Counted from the first letter of the stretch, positions 18,164 through 27,433 are shown. The stretch: DNA of 64,000 nt from Pseudoalteromonas distincta (GCF_000814675.1 NZ_JWIG01000017.1:1-64000); one strand, 5' to 3'. A program made the numbers and translations. Notes: generated from the sequence alone by a model not told the origin.

Positions 18164-18958
18164 TTAAAACTGAAAACGCATGTTAGCAAAGTACGCATCG
18201 TTGTCAGAATCATCAGCGTTGTTTTCGTAACCCACCTTTACACCAATATTTTTATTGATAAAGTGTTGAGCACCAAAGCTGTAAGTGTCTTGCTTGTTGT
18301 AGTTAGCAAATACAGATGTTGCTTTTGAGAAGTAGTAGTTAGTTTCTGCTACCCATTGGTTTTCTGCGTCATCAATGCTTTCGTATTTACCTTCAAAAGT
18401 TAGGTAGTTACCTTGCTGTAAATCAATAAAGTATTTAGCAGCAACTGCACGGTAATCAAAATCGTCGTCTGATGTAAGTGTAACACCTACGTAATCTGTG
18501 CTGTTTAGCATGTAGTTGTAAGCTAAATCAAATAATGCGTAATCGTCGCCGTCTTTGTTTTCAACTAGTGTTACTTTTGCAAGTAAATCAGGGTTGAAAA
18601 AGTAACCACCCGTCAGTTTATAAAGCTCACTGTTAGAACCTGAATCTGGGTCTAGGTTTTCGTAAGATGCGCCAACAACAAATTCATTAATGAAGTATTC
18701 ACCACCAACCGATGTTAAATCGCCAAAGTCGTCATCAGCGTAGCCACCATATACGTTAGTTTGTTTATTGATGTATTCAAACTGATCGTACGGACCTAAA
18801 GTTTTTTTAGGAGATAAGTAGTAAATAGAATCTACAGCAACGGTGTCGTTGTTATCGCTATTTTTGTAGCTTAGGTTACTAATTGAATTATAGCTGTCTG
18901 CAGCAGCCGCAGTGCTAGATAATAAAATGCTCGAAATAATAACTGCTAATTTTTTCAT
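18164..18958 (-). CDS. Porin-like outer membrane beta-barrel protein (copy B)
   Basis: A 264-residue paralogue of the neighbouring gene, with the same signal peptide start (MKKLAVIISSILLSS), the same TLGPYDQFEYINKQTNVYG block, shared FDYRAVAAKYF.DLQQGNYLT, and a C-terminal aromatic ending (ANMRFQF). The region upstream of its start also resembles that of copy A (TTCCCTAT followed by CTTTTTATGC), so the duplication included the leader and probably the promoter. Between the copies lies a relic of the peptidase that flanks copy A. Function as a porin is inferred; sequence divergence suggests the two have separated in loop regions while conserving the barrel. Confidence 0.8.
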   Translation of the reverse strand: MKKLAVIISSILLSSTAAAADSYNSISNLSYKNSDNNDTVAVDSIYYLSPKKTLGPYDQFEYINKQTNVYGGYADDDFGDLTSVGGEYFINEFVVGASYENLDPDSGSNSELYKLTGGYFFNPDLLAKVTLVENKDGDDYALFDLAYNYMLNSTDYVGVTLTSDDDFDYRAVAAKYFIDLQQGNYLTFEGKYESIDDAENQWVAETNYYFSKATSVFANYNKQDTYSFGAQHFINKNIGVKVGYENNADDSDNDAYFANMRFQF

Positions 18959-19157
18959 TGTAAGACTTCCCTATGTACATTGCTTTTTATGCTCTAGCTG
19001 TATTGCTAAAGTCGAGGCACATGCTAACGTTAGGAAACTGAATGAAAACTTAACTAACCAGTTGTATTTATTAAGTTAATTGTAAGGAAGTGTTGTAAAC
19101 TGTAAAATTAAAGTAGTTGCAACATCTAGTCAACAACTACTTAAAACATGTACCGTA

Positions 19158-19532
19158 TTAAAGTGCGTGTTGGCTAATAATTCGGTAAACATCGTTAATA
19201 TTATCGCCAGACTTAAACTCTTTACTAATTGGTGTTGGATCTGAGCCAACCCATATTTTTAGCTCGGCATCTAAGTCAAAGTGGCCTGCACTTTCTTTAC
19301 TAAACTTGGTAATTTTAGAGTAAGCAATACTCACCATTTCCATTTTAGAACCGGTCATACCTTGCTTATCAATTAAGATTAAGCGCTTATTAGTAAAAAT
19401 AAACATATCACGTACTACTTTATATGCTTTTTCTACTTGCTCGCCGTCAATTAATGTATTGGCAAGGATTTTTTCTAAATCAGAATCGTCAACTTCGCTT
19501 GCATTACCCATAAGTCCGCTAAGTAAACCCAT
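19158..19532 (-). CDS. Bacterial PH-domain protein (YvbH/DUF1696-like)
   Basis: A 124-residue soluble protein with the bacterial pleckstrin-homology pattern: FIFTNKRLILIDKQGMTGSKMEMVSIAYSKITKFS in the centre, strands LDAELKIWVG, and a C-terminal helix (NINDVYRIISQHAL). Such proteins are usually cytoplasmic or membrane-associated, with no enzyme activity known to me. Its start codon overlaps the stop codon of the ABC ATPase gene, so it is the last gene of a three-gene operon. A structural or scaffolding link to that transporter is plausible but unproven. Confidence 0.82.
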   Translation of the reverse strand: MGLLSGLMGNASEVDDSDLEKILANTLIDGEQVEKAYKVVRDMFIFTNKRLILIDKQGMTGSKMEMVSIAYSKITKFSKESAGHFDLDAELKIWVGSDPTPISKEFKSGDNINDVYRIISQHAL

Positions 19533-20440
19533 TATACTTTCTCCTGTTTAAATATTTGGTTCTCTAATGTATGACCATTAACTAACTGCCGGTACTGCCA
19601 GTGTTGTTGATGACAAAAGCTCAGTAGTGCAATATCAAGTGGATCGCTCGTTGGCTGATACTCAACTACATATTCTTTATGTTGGCTCATATACACACGA
19701 CTCACACCTGCAATTGCTTGAAGCTGTTGCTCAACATTTTGATAAGCCTCGCTTAGCATTAATGTATAAAAGTGTTTATCGGTATTATTAGTTTTTGTTT
19801 GATGCTCGCTTAGTACGCCTTTATCTAAATGAAGTACCTGTGAGCATAGTCGCTCAAGCTCAGTTAAGTCGTGAGAGCTTAAAATAAATGTAGCCTGTTC
19901 ACTTAATTCTGATACCAGCTCACGTACTTCTCTGGCATGAATCGGATCAAGGCCTGCGGTTGCCTCATCAAGCATTACAATTTGTGGTGCGCCAATAAGT
20001 GCTTGCGCTATCGTAACGCGCTTGCGCATACCGTGCGATAAGTCCCCTGCACGCTGCTTTGCAATTTCTTTTAAGCCAACTAAATCAAGTACACGTAGCG
20101 CCTCAGTTTGGCTTTGCTTTGCCCCCATACCTTGTAGCTTTGCATAAAAGGCGAGTTGCTTATCTATATTAAAACGGGGGTCAAGTTGTGCATCTTGCGG
20201 TAATGCACTTACTTTATTAAATAAAGCAGCGCTACCAGGTTTGTGCCCTAATATTTCAAGGCTGCCTTTACTTGGCGCAATATAGCCGCACAACAAACTA
20301 AATAAGGTAGTTTTACCCGCACCATTTGGCCCAACAAGTGCCACTGGCGCGCCTTTGTTAATTTCAAAGTCCACATTATTAAGCGCAAGTTTTGCACCAT
20401 ACGATTTACTCAAACCGCTAGCTGTAATTAATGGTCTCAT
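19532..20440 (-). CDS. ABC transporter ATP-binding protein
   Basis: Cytoplasmic ATPase subunit of an ABC-2 type exporter. The 302 residues contain Walker A GPNGAGKTT (37-45), signature LSHGMRKRVTIAQAL at about 138, Walker B IVMLDEATAGLDP at about 157-169, and the switch His in SSHDL. The C-terminal 80 residues form an extra domain of the type seen in NosF/CcmA-like ATPases. It overlaps the permease gene upstream (ATG within the permease's last codons) and the PH-domain gene downstream, so all three are translationally coupled. Substrate unknown. Confidence 0.92.
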   Translation of the reverse strand: MRPLITASGLSKSYGAKLALNNVDFEINKGAPVALVGPNGAGKTTLFSLLCGYIAPSKGSLEILGHKPGSAALFNKVSALPQDAQLDPRFNIDKQLAFYAKLQGMGAKQSQTEALRVLDLVGLKEIAKQRAGDLSHGMRKRVTIAQALIGAPQIVMLDEATAGLDPIHAREVRELVSELSEQATFILSSHDLTELERLCSQVLHLDKGVLSEHQTKTNNTDKHFYTLMLSEAYQNVEQQLQAIAGVSRVYMSQHKEYVVEYQPTSDPLDIALLSFCHQQHWQYRQLVNGHTLENQIFKQEKV

Positions 20441-21264
20441 AGTGAGCTCCTTGCAAAAATACGTTGAGCAACGCTTAGTAATACCGCAGTTTGCACAAGG
20501 GGAATAGCCACAGCGCTCAATAATGGTAAATTTTGCCCCGCTAATAGCTCTATTTGCACACCCGGAAATAAATAATCAAGCAAGCCTAATGCAGGTATTT
20601 GCCATTGCAATATACCAACTACAATACCGCCTGCTGCAAAATATAAAATTGCCAATACAATAGATAAACGCGATGAGCGAGCAAAGGTATTAATTAACGT
20701 CATTAGTGCTACAAATGGGCTCAGAGTAATCACTAATATTAAAAATATAGAAAGCGCACGGGCAAAACCACCAGCCAGTAAACTTGGCTCTCTAAAACCC
20801 AATACAGCGAGTGTAGCCACAAGCGTTATACCCACTAAGCAGGCTAATACTCCTAGCTGCCCTAAAAAACGGCCAAACAGTATTTCAAAGCGAGTGGAGC
20901 GCAGTGATAAAAACCTTAGTGTGCCGCGCTCTCTGTCGCCTACCGTTTGGTCGCTACAAATAAATAAACCAAAAACGGGAAAGCTATAAAGGGCTATTAA
21001 CCAGTACATAGCAAATTCGGCCTCAGGCCAATCCAATAATTTACTTAAACCAATAGAACCTGATATATCACGGGCTATTTGCTCAAAATCGGGGGCACTT
21101 ACAATGCCTACTGCCTGCCCTATTGGGTAGCGCAGTATTATTAGCCACACCAATGCAAAGGCAGCTAATGCAATAAGTCCACGTTTAGTTAAAAACATAC
21201 GTACAAGCTCAAATCCCGCTATTTGCGTTAATCGCCCTACGTTTATCGGTAATGATGTTGCCAT
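20437..21264 (-). CDS. ABC-2 type transporter permease
   Basis: The 275-residue membrane subunit has about six hydrophobic segments and the characteristic cytoplasmic loop DQTVGDRERGTLRFLSLRSTRFEILFGRFLGQ (about 104-136), which is the NosY-like permease signature. AAGGA precedes the ATG by 6 bp. It is the first gene of the permease-ATPase-PH operon. No periplasmic or nitrous-oxide-related gene is adjacent, so a Nos function is not supported; a small multidrug or envelope exporter is as likely. Confidence 0.87.
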   Translation of the reverse strand: MATSLPINVGRLTQIAGFELVRMFLTKRGLIALAAFALVWLIILRYPIGQAVGIVSAPDFEQIARDISGSIGLSKLLDWPEAEFAMYWLIALYSFPVFGLFICSDQTVGDRERGTLRFLSLRSTRFEILFGRFLGQLGVLACLVGITLVATLAVLGFREPSLLAGGFARALSIFLILVITLSPFVALMTLINTFARSSRLSIVLAILYFAAGGIVVGILQWQIPALGLLDYLFPGVQIELLAGQNLPLLSAVAIPLVQTAVLLSVAQRIFARSSL

Positions 21265-21336
21265 TGACTATCCTTAATGACTTTTTATTTTCTGTGTATT
21301 TATCCACACTAAGTGTAAACACCTTGAATTACCAGC

Positions 21337-21364
21337 AAAAAAAAGCTCACCTGTGGTGAGCTTT
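21337..21364 (-). terminator. Intrinsic terminator after metC
   Basis: On the minus strand AGCTCACC/GGTGAGCT with a three-base loop is followed by eight T. It lies about 45 bp past the metC stop. Confidence 0.85.
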
Positions 21365-21407
21365 GTAACAATACATTTAAATGTAACAGCATAAATTGCG
21401 ATATAAA

Positions 21408-22589
21408 TTATAAATGCCGCTTATAAACCTCAAGTGCTTGGCTTAAATCGCTAATTAAATCTTCTACATCTTCAAGACCTATGTGCAAGCGAATAACCGG
21501 CCCTAAATCCCAACCTGTATTTGAGCGCAACCCTTTCATGGTTAAATTAGCCGTTACCAAACTTTCAAAACCGCCCCACGAAAAGCCCATTTTAATATGC
21601 TCAAGGCTATCTAAGAATGCATCAATCGCTTTTTGATTGCCGGTTTTCATAACAAATGAAAACAACCCATTACTGCCATCAAAATCACGTTTAAAAAACT
21701 CATGCCCTGGGCAGCTTTCAAATGCAGGGTGTCGAATATGATCAACAAGCTCATGTTGTTCAAGCCATTTAGCTACTTCTATTGCTGCTTTTTCATGTTG
21801 ATTTAAACGCACACCCATTGTACGCAGGCCTCTAAGTGCTAAATACGCATCATCGGCACTGGTACATTGCCCTAGTAAGTATGAGTTTTCGCGCAAGGTT
21901 GGCCAATACTTTTTATTAGCAACAGCCACCCCCATCATCACGTCTGAATGGCCAACAATATACTTTGTTGCAGCTTGAATACTAATATCAACACCGTGCT
22001 CTAACGGGCGATAATGCAGACCGTTACCGTAGGTATTATCAAGCATGGTCATTACGTTGTGCTCATTGGCTACTTTTACCATAGCGGGCACATCTTGCAC
22101 TTCCATCGTAATAGAACCTGGAGATTCTAAAAACAACACTTTAGTATTTGGCTGAATGTAATCTTTAATACCTGCGCCAATGGTTGGCGGGTAATAGGTT
22201 GTTGTAATGCCCAGCCCCACTAGAATTTTATCGCAAAAATCGCGAGTTGGTTCGTACACGTTATCAACCATTAAAATATGATCACCGGTTTTTAAAAACG
22301 ATAAAAATACTTGGCTGATCGCCGCAGCGCCACAAGGGTACAATGCACACCCTTCGCCGCCTTCAAGTTCTGTAATCGCTTCTTGTAGCGCAAAGTGTGT
22401 TGTTGTTCCTCGGCGCCCATAAAATAACGTTTTATCGCCACGGGTTTTAGCTGCTTCTTTTAAATCGGCTACAGTATCAAATACAATGGTAGATGCACGC
22501 TGTACAACGGGATTTACTACGCCATGTGTATAGGCTTTTTTTCGCCCTGATGATACCAGCTGAGTGTTTTTATTACTTTTACTCGACAT
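21408..22589 (-). CDS. metC: Cystathionine beta-lyase
   Basis: PLP enzyme cleaving cystathionine to homocysteine, pyruvate and ammonia in methionine synthesis. The 393 residues show the Cys/Met metabolism fold: FYGRRGTTTHFALQ (57-69), the substrate-aromatic region YEPT (112-115), the PLP aspartate in MLDNTYG (182-188) and the Schiff-base lysine K209 in QAATKYIVGHSDVMMG. The sequence around 'YGRRG' and the length fit MetC rather than MetB. It follows nudC after 9 bp and ends at an intrinsic terminator, so nudC-metC is a probable operon. Confidence 0.92.
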   Translation of the reverse strand: MSSKSNKNTQLVSSGRKKAYTHGVVNPVVQRASTIVFDTVADLKEAAKTRGDKTLFYGRRGTTTHFALQEAITELEGGEGCALYPCGAAAISQVFLSFLKTGDHILMVDNVYEPTRDFCDKILVGLGITTTYYPPTIGAGIKDYIQPNTKVLFLESPGSITMEVQDVPAMVKVANEHNVMTMLDNTYGNGLHYRPLEHGVDISIQAATKYIVGHSDVMMGVAVANKKYWPTLRENSYLLGQCTSADDAYLALRGLRTMGVRLNQHEKAAIEVAKWLEQHELVDHIRHPAFESCPGHEFFKRDFDGSNGLFSFVMKTGNQKAIDAFLDSLEHIKMGFSWGGFESLVTANLTMKGLRSNTGWDLGPVIRLHIGLEDVEDLISDLSQALEVYKRHL

Positions 22590-22598
22590 TGTTAATCC

Positions 22599-23519
22599 TT
22601 AAGGGTTTGTGCGCCAATGCTCAATTAAATAACGAGAGATAGAATCGGTTCTAGGCAGCTTTAAATGCTCGCCTTCTTCGTGCCAATTACCAAATTGCTC
22701 TAAGTCTTCACGACTAAACCATTTTGCATCGTCTAGCTCTTCTTTATCTACGTTAATTTGCTCAGATGTCGCCTGTGCAAAAAAGCCAAGCATAATTGAC
22801 GATGGGAACGGCCATGGCTGAGATGCAACATAACGTACGTTATCAACTTCTATGCCTGCCTCTTCTTTAACTTCACGCGCAACAGCTTGTTCTAGTGTCT
22901 CCCCTGGGTCTACAAATCCAGCAAGCGATGAATACATACCAGTGGGCCACGCAGCTTGGCGACCTAATAAACAGCGTTCTACTCCGTCAGCAAAGACTTT
23001 AGTAACGACCATAATTACCGCAGGATCGGTGCGCGGGAATGTAGGATGCTTACAGTTTTCGTTTTCACATACACGAGAATGCCCGGCTTCCACTGAACGG
23101 TTTTTACTACCGCAGCGCCCACAAAAACGGTGCGTGGCATGCCAATAACATAGCCCTCTCGCAAGGGCGGCTATTGAGGCATATTTAATGGTTACTTGAG
23201 GCCCATATTGGCGAATATCAAAAAACTGAGCGCCCTCTATTAAAGGCGAAAGTACGCTTTCATCCAGATCAGAAACATCCAATGCAAACACACCATGTTT
23301 AGCATTGTTTAAACCAACAAAAATAGCACTCGTTAAATCTAAATGTGCCACTTGTTGATACGTTAAATAGCTTACTTTAGGGGTATCTTTAATAAATAGG
23401 GTTTGATTATTTTTAACTAAAACCCATTTACTTTGCGCCGACATTTGCGCTTTAAGCCACGATGGGTCTTTACGAAAATTTGAGCCTCTATCTAGTGGCA
23501 TGTTGCTGTAATGAAGCAT
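22599..23519 (-). CDS. nudC: NAD(+)/NADH pyrophosphatase (Nudix)
   Basis: Hydrolyses NADH or NAD(+) to NMN(H) and AMP and may decap NAD-capped RNA. It shows a four-Cys zinc ribbon (FCGRCGSK and CENENCKHPTFPR), the Nudix box GFVDPGETLEQAVAREVKEE with EEAGIEV following, and the NudC-specific SQPWPFPSS. The longest frame would start at 23564, but the ATG at 23517-23519 has AAGGAC 5 bp upstream and gives an N terminus (MLHYSNMPLDRG) aligned with family members, so I choose it (306 residues). Confidence 0.93.
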   Translation of the reverse strand: MLHYSNMPLDRGSNFRKDPSWLKAQMSAQSKWVLVKNNQTLFIKDTPKVSYLTYQQVAHLDLTSAIFVGLNNAKHGVFALDVSDLDESVLSPLIEGAQFFDIRQYGPQVTIKYASIAALARGLCYWHATHRFCGRCGSKNRSVEAGHSRVCENENCKHPTFPRTDPAVIMVVTKVFADGVERCLLGRQAAWPTGMYSSLAGFVDPGETLEQAVAREVKEEAGIEVDNVRYVASQPWPFPSSIMLGFFAQATSEQINVDKEELDDAKWFSREDLEQFGNWHEEGEHLKLPRTDSISRYLIEHWRTNP

Positions 23520-23591
23520 GTAAGTCCTTGGTAACTCGTTATGCTTTAAAATTACCATAATCATTTAGCAAACCCAATTGATTACAGTAAT

Positions 23592-23613
23592 AAAAAAAGC
23601 CTATATAAGGCTT
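23592..23613 (-). terminator. Intrinsic terminator after the NYN gene
   Basis: Stem AAGCCT/AGGCTT followed, on the minus strand, by seven T, between the NYN gene and nudC. Confidence 0.75.
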
Positions 23614-23693
23614 AATTCATCTATTACGGCTTTGTATTAAAATCTCTCATGTTGCAGGCACTTAGCTTGCACTTTTTTAACTATTTTTTACTG

Positions 23694-24197
23694 TTAAAGT
23701 AGCAAAGTATTATCAATTAAATGAAATTGCTCTGCGCTTTGTTTTAATACCTCAGCAGTTAACCTGTCAGCACCGTATACATCGCACGGTACATTATATT
23801 GATTTTTTAAATGCCCAAGTAACAAAGCAAAGTCACCATCGCCAGAAAGCAAAATAACTTTATCAAGATTTTTACCCTGCTCTAACATGTCTATTGTTAT
23901 GCCTACATCCCAATCGCCTTTAGCACTTCCATCACGGCGTTGAATAAATGGCTTTAGCTTTACCTCAAAACCAATCGCACGCAAAATATTTTGAAACTGA
24001 TTTTGCTTTTCATCTCCTCGATAAATAGCATACGCAAAAGCACATTCAATATTGTATTGCGCCTGCATTACCCGCCAAAACGCATTGTAGTCAAAGTTTT
24101 TTCCGTAACTCTCGCGGCACGTGTAATAAATATTTTGCACATCAACAAAAATACCTACGCGTGGTTTCGTGCTTTGCTGCTCGTTTTGTAAAGTCAT
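23694..24197 (-). CDS. NYN/LabA-like PIN-fold domain protein
   Basis: A 167-residue single-domain protein of the NYN (LabA/DUF88) family, predicted metal-dependent RNases of the PIN superfamily. Conserved acidic positions are visible: D19 in IFVDVQNIY, D in GDWDVGITIDML, and D-G-D in LLSGDGDFALLLGHLK. The C-terminal GADRLTAEVLKQSAEQFHLID is also typical. It is transcribed away from the satD-like gene; the 150-bp region between them contains the GTAAC-N8-GTTAC operators. Biological target unknown. Confidence 0.88.
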   Translation of the reverse strand: MTLQNEQQSTKPRVGIFVDVQNIYYTCRESYGKNFDYNAFWRVMQAQYNIECAFAYAIYRGDEKQNQFQNILRAIGFEVKLKPFIQRRDGSAKGDWDVGITIDMLEQGKNLDKVILLSGDGDFALLLGHLKNQYNVPCDVYGADRLTAEVLKQSAEQFHLIDNTLLL

Positions 24198-24271
24198 TTA
24201 GTGTCCTAGTGAGGATTAATAGCAATAAAAGTAACGTTATAAAATAAGTGTACCTTGCAATTTATATTTAA

Positions 24272-24332
24272 GTAACCTAAATTAGTTACATACCCTTATG
24301 TAACCAATATTGGTTACATATTAAAAAGTAAC
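24272..24332. promoter_or_regulatory. Operator array GTAAC-N8-GTTAC upstream of the SatD-like gene
   Basis: Two 18-bp dyads with identical arms and spacing lie at 24272-24289 and 24300-24317, their centres 28 bp apart. The second is the core of a perfect 24-bp palindrome (24297-24320). A further GTAAC half-site is at 24328-24332, 16 bp before the start codon. This spacing suggests a dimeric repressor bound cooperatively. The divergent gene pair (NYN protein and SatD-like protein) flanks it. The cognate regulator is unknown; autoregulation by the adjacent SatD-like protein is one possibility. Confidence 0.75.
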
Positions 24333-24347
24333 CATTTTGAGATTTTT

Positions 24348-24971
24348 ATGATTGGTGTGATCAGCGGCGATATTATTAAATCGCAAACAATCCCTAAGCA
24401 GCAATACGATGCCATGCTTTATCAACTAGAGCAAAGTTTGCGAAACATTTCGGGGGAGCAAACACTTTGGAATATATACCGAGGCGATGCCTTTCAGTTA
24501 CAAGTTAATAATCCTCAGCTCCTTTTTAAAAATGCCTTACTTGTATATTTACACCTTAAATCGTCAGGTTATGAACTACGACAAAGCTTGGCACTTGGGC
24601 AAATAGATAACCCACGCAGCGATATAAAAACAGCAACCGGTTCTGCTTTTACTCTTTCGGGGCAAGGCCTTGATAAAATAGGCAATCAACGCTTTGTTTT
24701 TAATATTAACGAGCAGCAGCTCGATGAAAGCTTAAATCTTAATTTAGCCTTTGCCGACGTATTGCTCACTAAAATCACACAAAAACAAGCAAATGCCCTG
24801 TATGTCTATTTAACATCACCAGACAACAGCCACGCGGCACTGGCTAAAGAGCTTAAAACAAGTCGCGAAAACGTAACCAAACTACTAAATTTAGCGCACT
24901 ACCAACTTATAGAGCGCTTTATTAAGCACACACAACACGTTATAAAAAATATAATTAAAGGAGGTGAATAA
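24348..24971 (+). CDS. SatD family protein (possible regulator)
   Basis: A 207-residue protein with the SatD-like opening MIGVISGDIIKSQ and a conserved core WNIYRGDAFQLQV, followed by GSAFTLSGQGLDKIG. The C-terminal 60 residues look like a helix-turn-helix (AALAKELKTSRENVTKLLNLAHYQLIERF), so DNA binding is plausible. Its stop overlaps the ATG of the DUF3307 gene (TAATG), and the two families often occur together. The operator array just upstream fits autoregulation. Molecular function is not established. The Shine-Dalgarno is weak. Confidence 0.8.
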   Translation: MIGVISGDIIKSQTIPKQQYDAMLYQLEQSLRNISGEQTLWNIYRGDAFQLQVNNPQLLFKNALLVYLHLKSSGYELRQSLALGQIDNPRSDIKTATGSAFTLSGQGLDKIGNQRFVFNINEQQLDESLNLNLAFADVLLTKITQKQANALYVYLTSPDNSHAALAKELKTSRENVTKLLNLAHYQLIERFIKHTQHVIKNIIKGGE

Positions 24972-25714
24972 TGGCGTTTTCACTTTTACTGGTCGCGCTT
25001 ATTATTGGCCACTTACTCGCTGATTTTTACTGGCAACCTATGAGTTGGGTAAACGACAGAAATACCCGTCACTTTAAAGCCAGTAAGCTTTATTTTCATG
25101 TACTAGTGCATGGTGTAACAAGTGCACTCATTATTACCGTGTGGGAATACACATTCGGGTGGCAGCAACTAAGCAGTGTTTTAATTGCCACGGCGAGCAT
25201 TATGCTGAGCCATTACTTTATTGATATAGCTAAATCGTATTCTAATAAAGGCGTGGTGCCTTTTTTACTAGATCAAATAGCGCACATACTCGTTATTATT
25301 GCGCTCAGTATTTGGCTAACTGATAACAATAGCTTTATGGCTGCAATTAATAATATGCTCACTGATCCCAACATACTGTGGGTGGTATGCGGTTATTTAA
25401 TTATTTTAAGTCCTAGCGCCGTATTTATAAGAATGATGTTAGAGCGTTTAACAAGTAACTTTTCAAGTACTGGTAGCTTACCGCTTGCAGGGCAAAGCAT
25501 TGGTATGCTTGAGCGCGTACTTATGCTGAGCTTTATATTGCTTGACCAATTTGCAGGGCTTGGTTTTTTACTTGCGGCAAAGTCAGTATTTAGGTTTGGC
25601 GATTTAAGTGCAAGCAAAGATAAAAAACTTACCGAGTACGTCATGCTCGGCACACTACTTAGCGTAAGTGTGACTTTATTTGTCGGCTTGGGTATTAACT
25701 ATTTAATCAGCTAA
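24971..25714 (+). CDS. DUF3307 family membrane protein
   Basis: A 247-residue polytopic inner-membrane protein with about seven hydrophobic segments. The N terminus has the DUF3307 pattern HLLADFYWQP followed by HVLVHG and HYFIDIAKS, with conserved His and Asp in membrane-proximal positions. The start codon shares bases with the satD-like stop and is preceded by GGAGGT, so expression is coupled. A strong bidirectional terminator follows. Function unknown; the pair appears to form a two-gene unit of regulator-like and membrane proteins. Confidence 0.85.
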   Translation: MAFSLLLVALIIGHLLADFYWQPMSWVNDRNTRHFKASKLYFHVLVHGVTSALIITVWEYTFGWQQLSSVLIATASIMLSHYFIDIAKSYSNKGVVPFLLDQIAHILVIIALSIWLTDNNSFMAAINNMLTDPNILWVVCGYLIILSPSAVFIRMMLERLTSNFSSTGSLPLAGQSIGMLERVLMLSFILLDQFAGLGFLLAAKSVFRFGDLSASKDKKLTEYVMLGTLLSVSVTLFVGLGINYLIS

Positions 25715-25732
25715 TGACAAATTACAGGCAAT

Positions 25733-25779
25733 AAAAAACGCGCTACTTCTATTTATTCAAAAGAAGTAGCGCGTTTTTT
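25733..25779. terminator. Bidirectional terminator between DUF3307 and rhlE
   Basis: An 18-bp stem (AAAAAACGCGCTACTTCT and its complement) with an 11-base loop and flanking A- and T-runs serves both converging genes. Confidence 0.9.
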
Positions 25780-25838
25780 GTATCAGCATTTAACTAAATT
25801 CTAAATTAATTAAACGCTAGTGCAATCACTAATAATGA

Positions 25839-27233
25839 TTAATCGTTATTTGTGCGACGACGGCGTTGGCCATTACCGCCAACAGATTCACGCTTTGCCC
25901 ATGGGTTTTGCGCGCTGTCATCTGTTTTAGCTGCTGGCTTTTTAGAACCACCACGACGAGGGCCGGTACCATTACCACCATTGTTCGGCTTTTTGCTGTT
26001 AGGCTTGCTGCTATCAGATTTAGGCTTATTAAAAGGCTGCTTTTTCTTAGGCTTTTTTGCCGGCAGTGGGCGAGCATCTAATGCGCGTTCAGCTACTGGG
26101 TTAATAGGCTCAAAACCGTCTTCCTCAGCACGCGGAATAAGCTCACCAATAAAGCGTTCAATACCGTATAAATCAACAGCATCATCAACCGTTACAAACG
26201 AAATCGCATGACCCGACGCACCAGCACGGCCTGTACGGCCAATACGATGAACATAATCTTCATATACGTTTGGTAAGTCGTAGTTAACAACATGCGGTAA
26301 TTCAACAATGTCTAAACCACGTGCAACAATGTCTGTTGCTACTAATACGCGTACTTCACCACTTTTAAAACCATCAAGTGCTTTAACACGTGCGCCTTGT
26401 GATTTATTACCATGGATAGCCGCGCCTACAATGTCATCGCGTTCAAGTTGTTTAACTAAGCGGTTAGCACCGTGCTTTGTACGGCTAAACACTAATACTT
26501 GTTGCCAATCGTTAGTGCGAATCAAGTGGCTTAGCAATGCTGTTTTACGTGTTTTATCTACCGCATAAACACACTGAGTAACACTTTTTGCAGTAGTATT
26601 TTTTGCAGCAACTGAAATTTCAACAGGGTCATTAATTAACCCTTTTGCTAATGCACGAATTTCGTCAGAAAATGTAGCCGAAAACATCAAGTTTTGACGT
26701 TTAGCAGGCATTTTAGCAATTAAGCGTTTAATGTCATGAATAAAGCCCATGTCTAACATGCGGTCAGCTTCATCGAGTACAAGCACTTCAACGCTATCAA
26801 ATTTAACTGCATTTTGATTATGTAAGTCGATTAAACGACCCGGCGTTGCTACTAAAATATCAACACCTTTACGAAGACGCTGCATTTGTGGGTTAATTTT
26901 AACGCCACCGTAAACTACAAATGAGCTCACATCAGAATGCTTAGCGTACTCTTCAACGTTTTCGCTTACTTGCAAAGCAAGTTCACGTGTAGGCGTTAAA
27001 ATAAGCGCACGTACGTGATTGCTTTTAGCTTTAGGACCCGACGACAAGCGCTCAATAAGTGGTAATGTAAAACCCGCTGTTTTACCTGTACCTGTTTGCG
27101 CTGCTGCCATAACGTCACGGCGTTCAATAATTGCAGGAATTGCTTGAGCCTGAATCGGCGTTGGCGTTTCATAGCCCTTTTCTAAAACCGCATTAACCAA
27201 AGACTGTGATAAACCTAAACCTTCAAAACTCAT
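25839..27233 (-). CDS. rhlE: DEAD-box ATP-dependent RNA helicase, RhlE type
   Basis: ATP-dependent RNA helicase, in this subfamily linked to ribosome assembly and RNA decay. The 464 residues contain the Q motif ([14 protein letters not shown]), Walker [10 protein letters not shown] (43-51), PTRELA, DEAD as [13 protein letters not shown] at about 151-163, SAT in MFSATF, and the C-terminal domain motifs ARGLD and [10 protein letters not shown]. The last 85 residues are a low-complexity basic tail rich in Lys, Pro, Asn and Gly, typical of RhlE-type proteins and important for RNA binding. Monocistronic. Confidence 0.92.
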   Translation of the reverse strand: MSFEGLGLSQSLVNAVLEKGYETPTPIQAQAIPAIIERRDVMAAAQTGTGKTAGFTLPLIERLSSGPKAKSNHVRALILTPTRELALQVSENVEEYAKHSDVSSFVVYGGVKINPQMQRLRKGVDILVATPGRLIDLHNQNAVKFDSVEVLVLDEADRMLDMGFIHDIKRLIAKMPAKRQNLMFSATFSDEIRALAKGLINDPVEISVAAKNTTAKSVTQCVYAVDKTRKTALLSHLIRTNDWQQVLVFSRTKHGANRLVKQLERDDIVGAAIHGNKSQGARVKALDGFKSGEVRVLVATDIVARGLDIVELPHVVNYDLPNVYEDYVHRIGRTGRAGASGHAISFVTVDDAVDLYGIERFIGELIPRAEEDGFEPINPVAERALDARPLPAKKPKKKQPFNKPKSDSSKPNSKKPNNGGNGTGPRRGGSKKPAAKTDDSAQNPWAKRESVGGNGQRRRRTNND

Positions 27234-27378
27234 ATAAACTCTCTTTTAAATAAGGCTACATTAGCCAGTTGCGCGCATTATACCTGTAGTAGCTAAGAAT
27301 GCATGCCATTATTTACGTTGCAGGCAATTGAGCATAGTTTATTAAAATTAAACCTGTGATCAAGTTGCTTAAAAATGC

Positions 27379-27403
27379 AAAAAACGGCCATAGGCCGTTT
27401 TTT
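27379..27403 (-). terminator. Terminator after the 2OG-Fe(II) oxygenase gene
   Basis: ACGGCC/GGCCGT stem with flanking A- and T-runs, 31 bp past the stop codon. Confidence 0.85.
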
Positions 27404-27433
27404 GTTTATACTTAATTACTCTAAGTATTAGAG

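Noticed and set aside
20437-21264. Assigning the ABC permease and ATPase to a nitrous oxide (nos) system
   Set aside because: Domain similarity is generic and no nosZ, nosD or nosL gene is present nearby.
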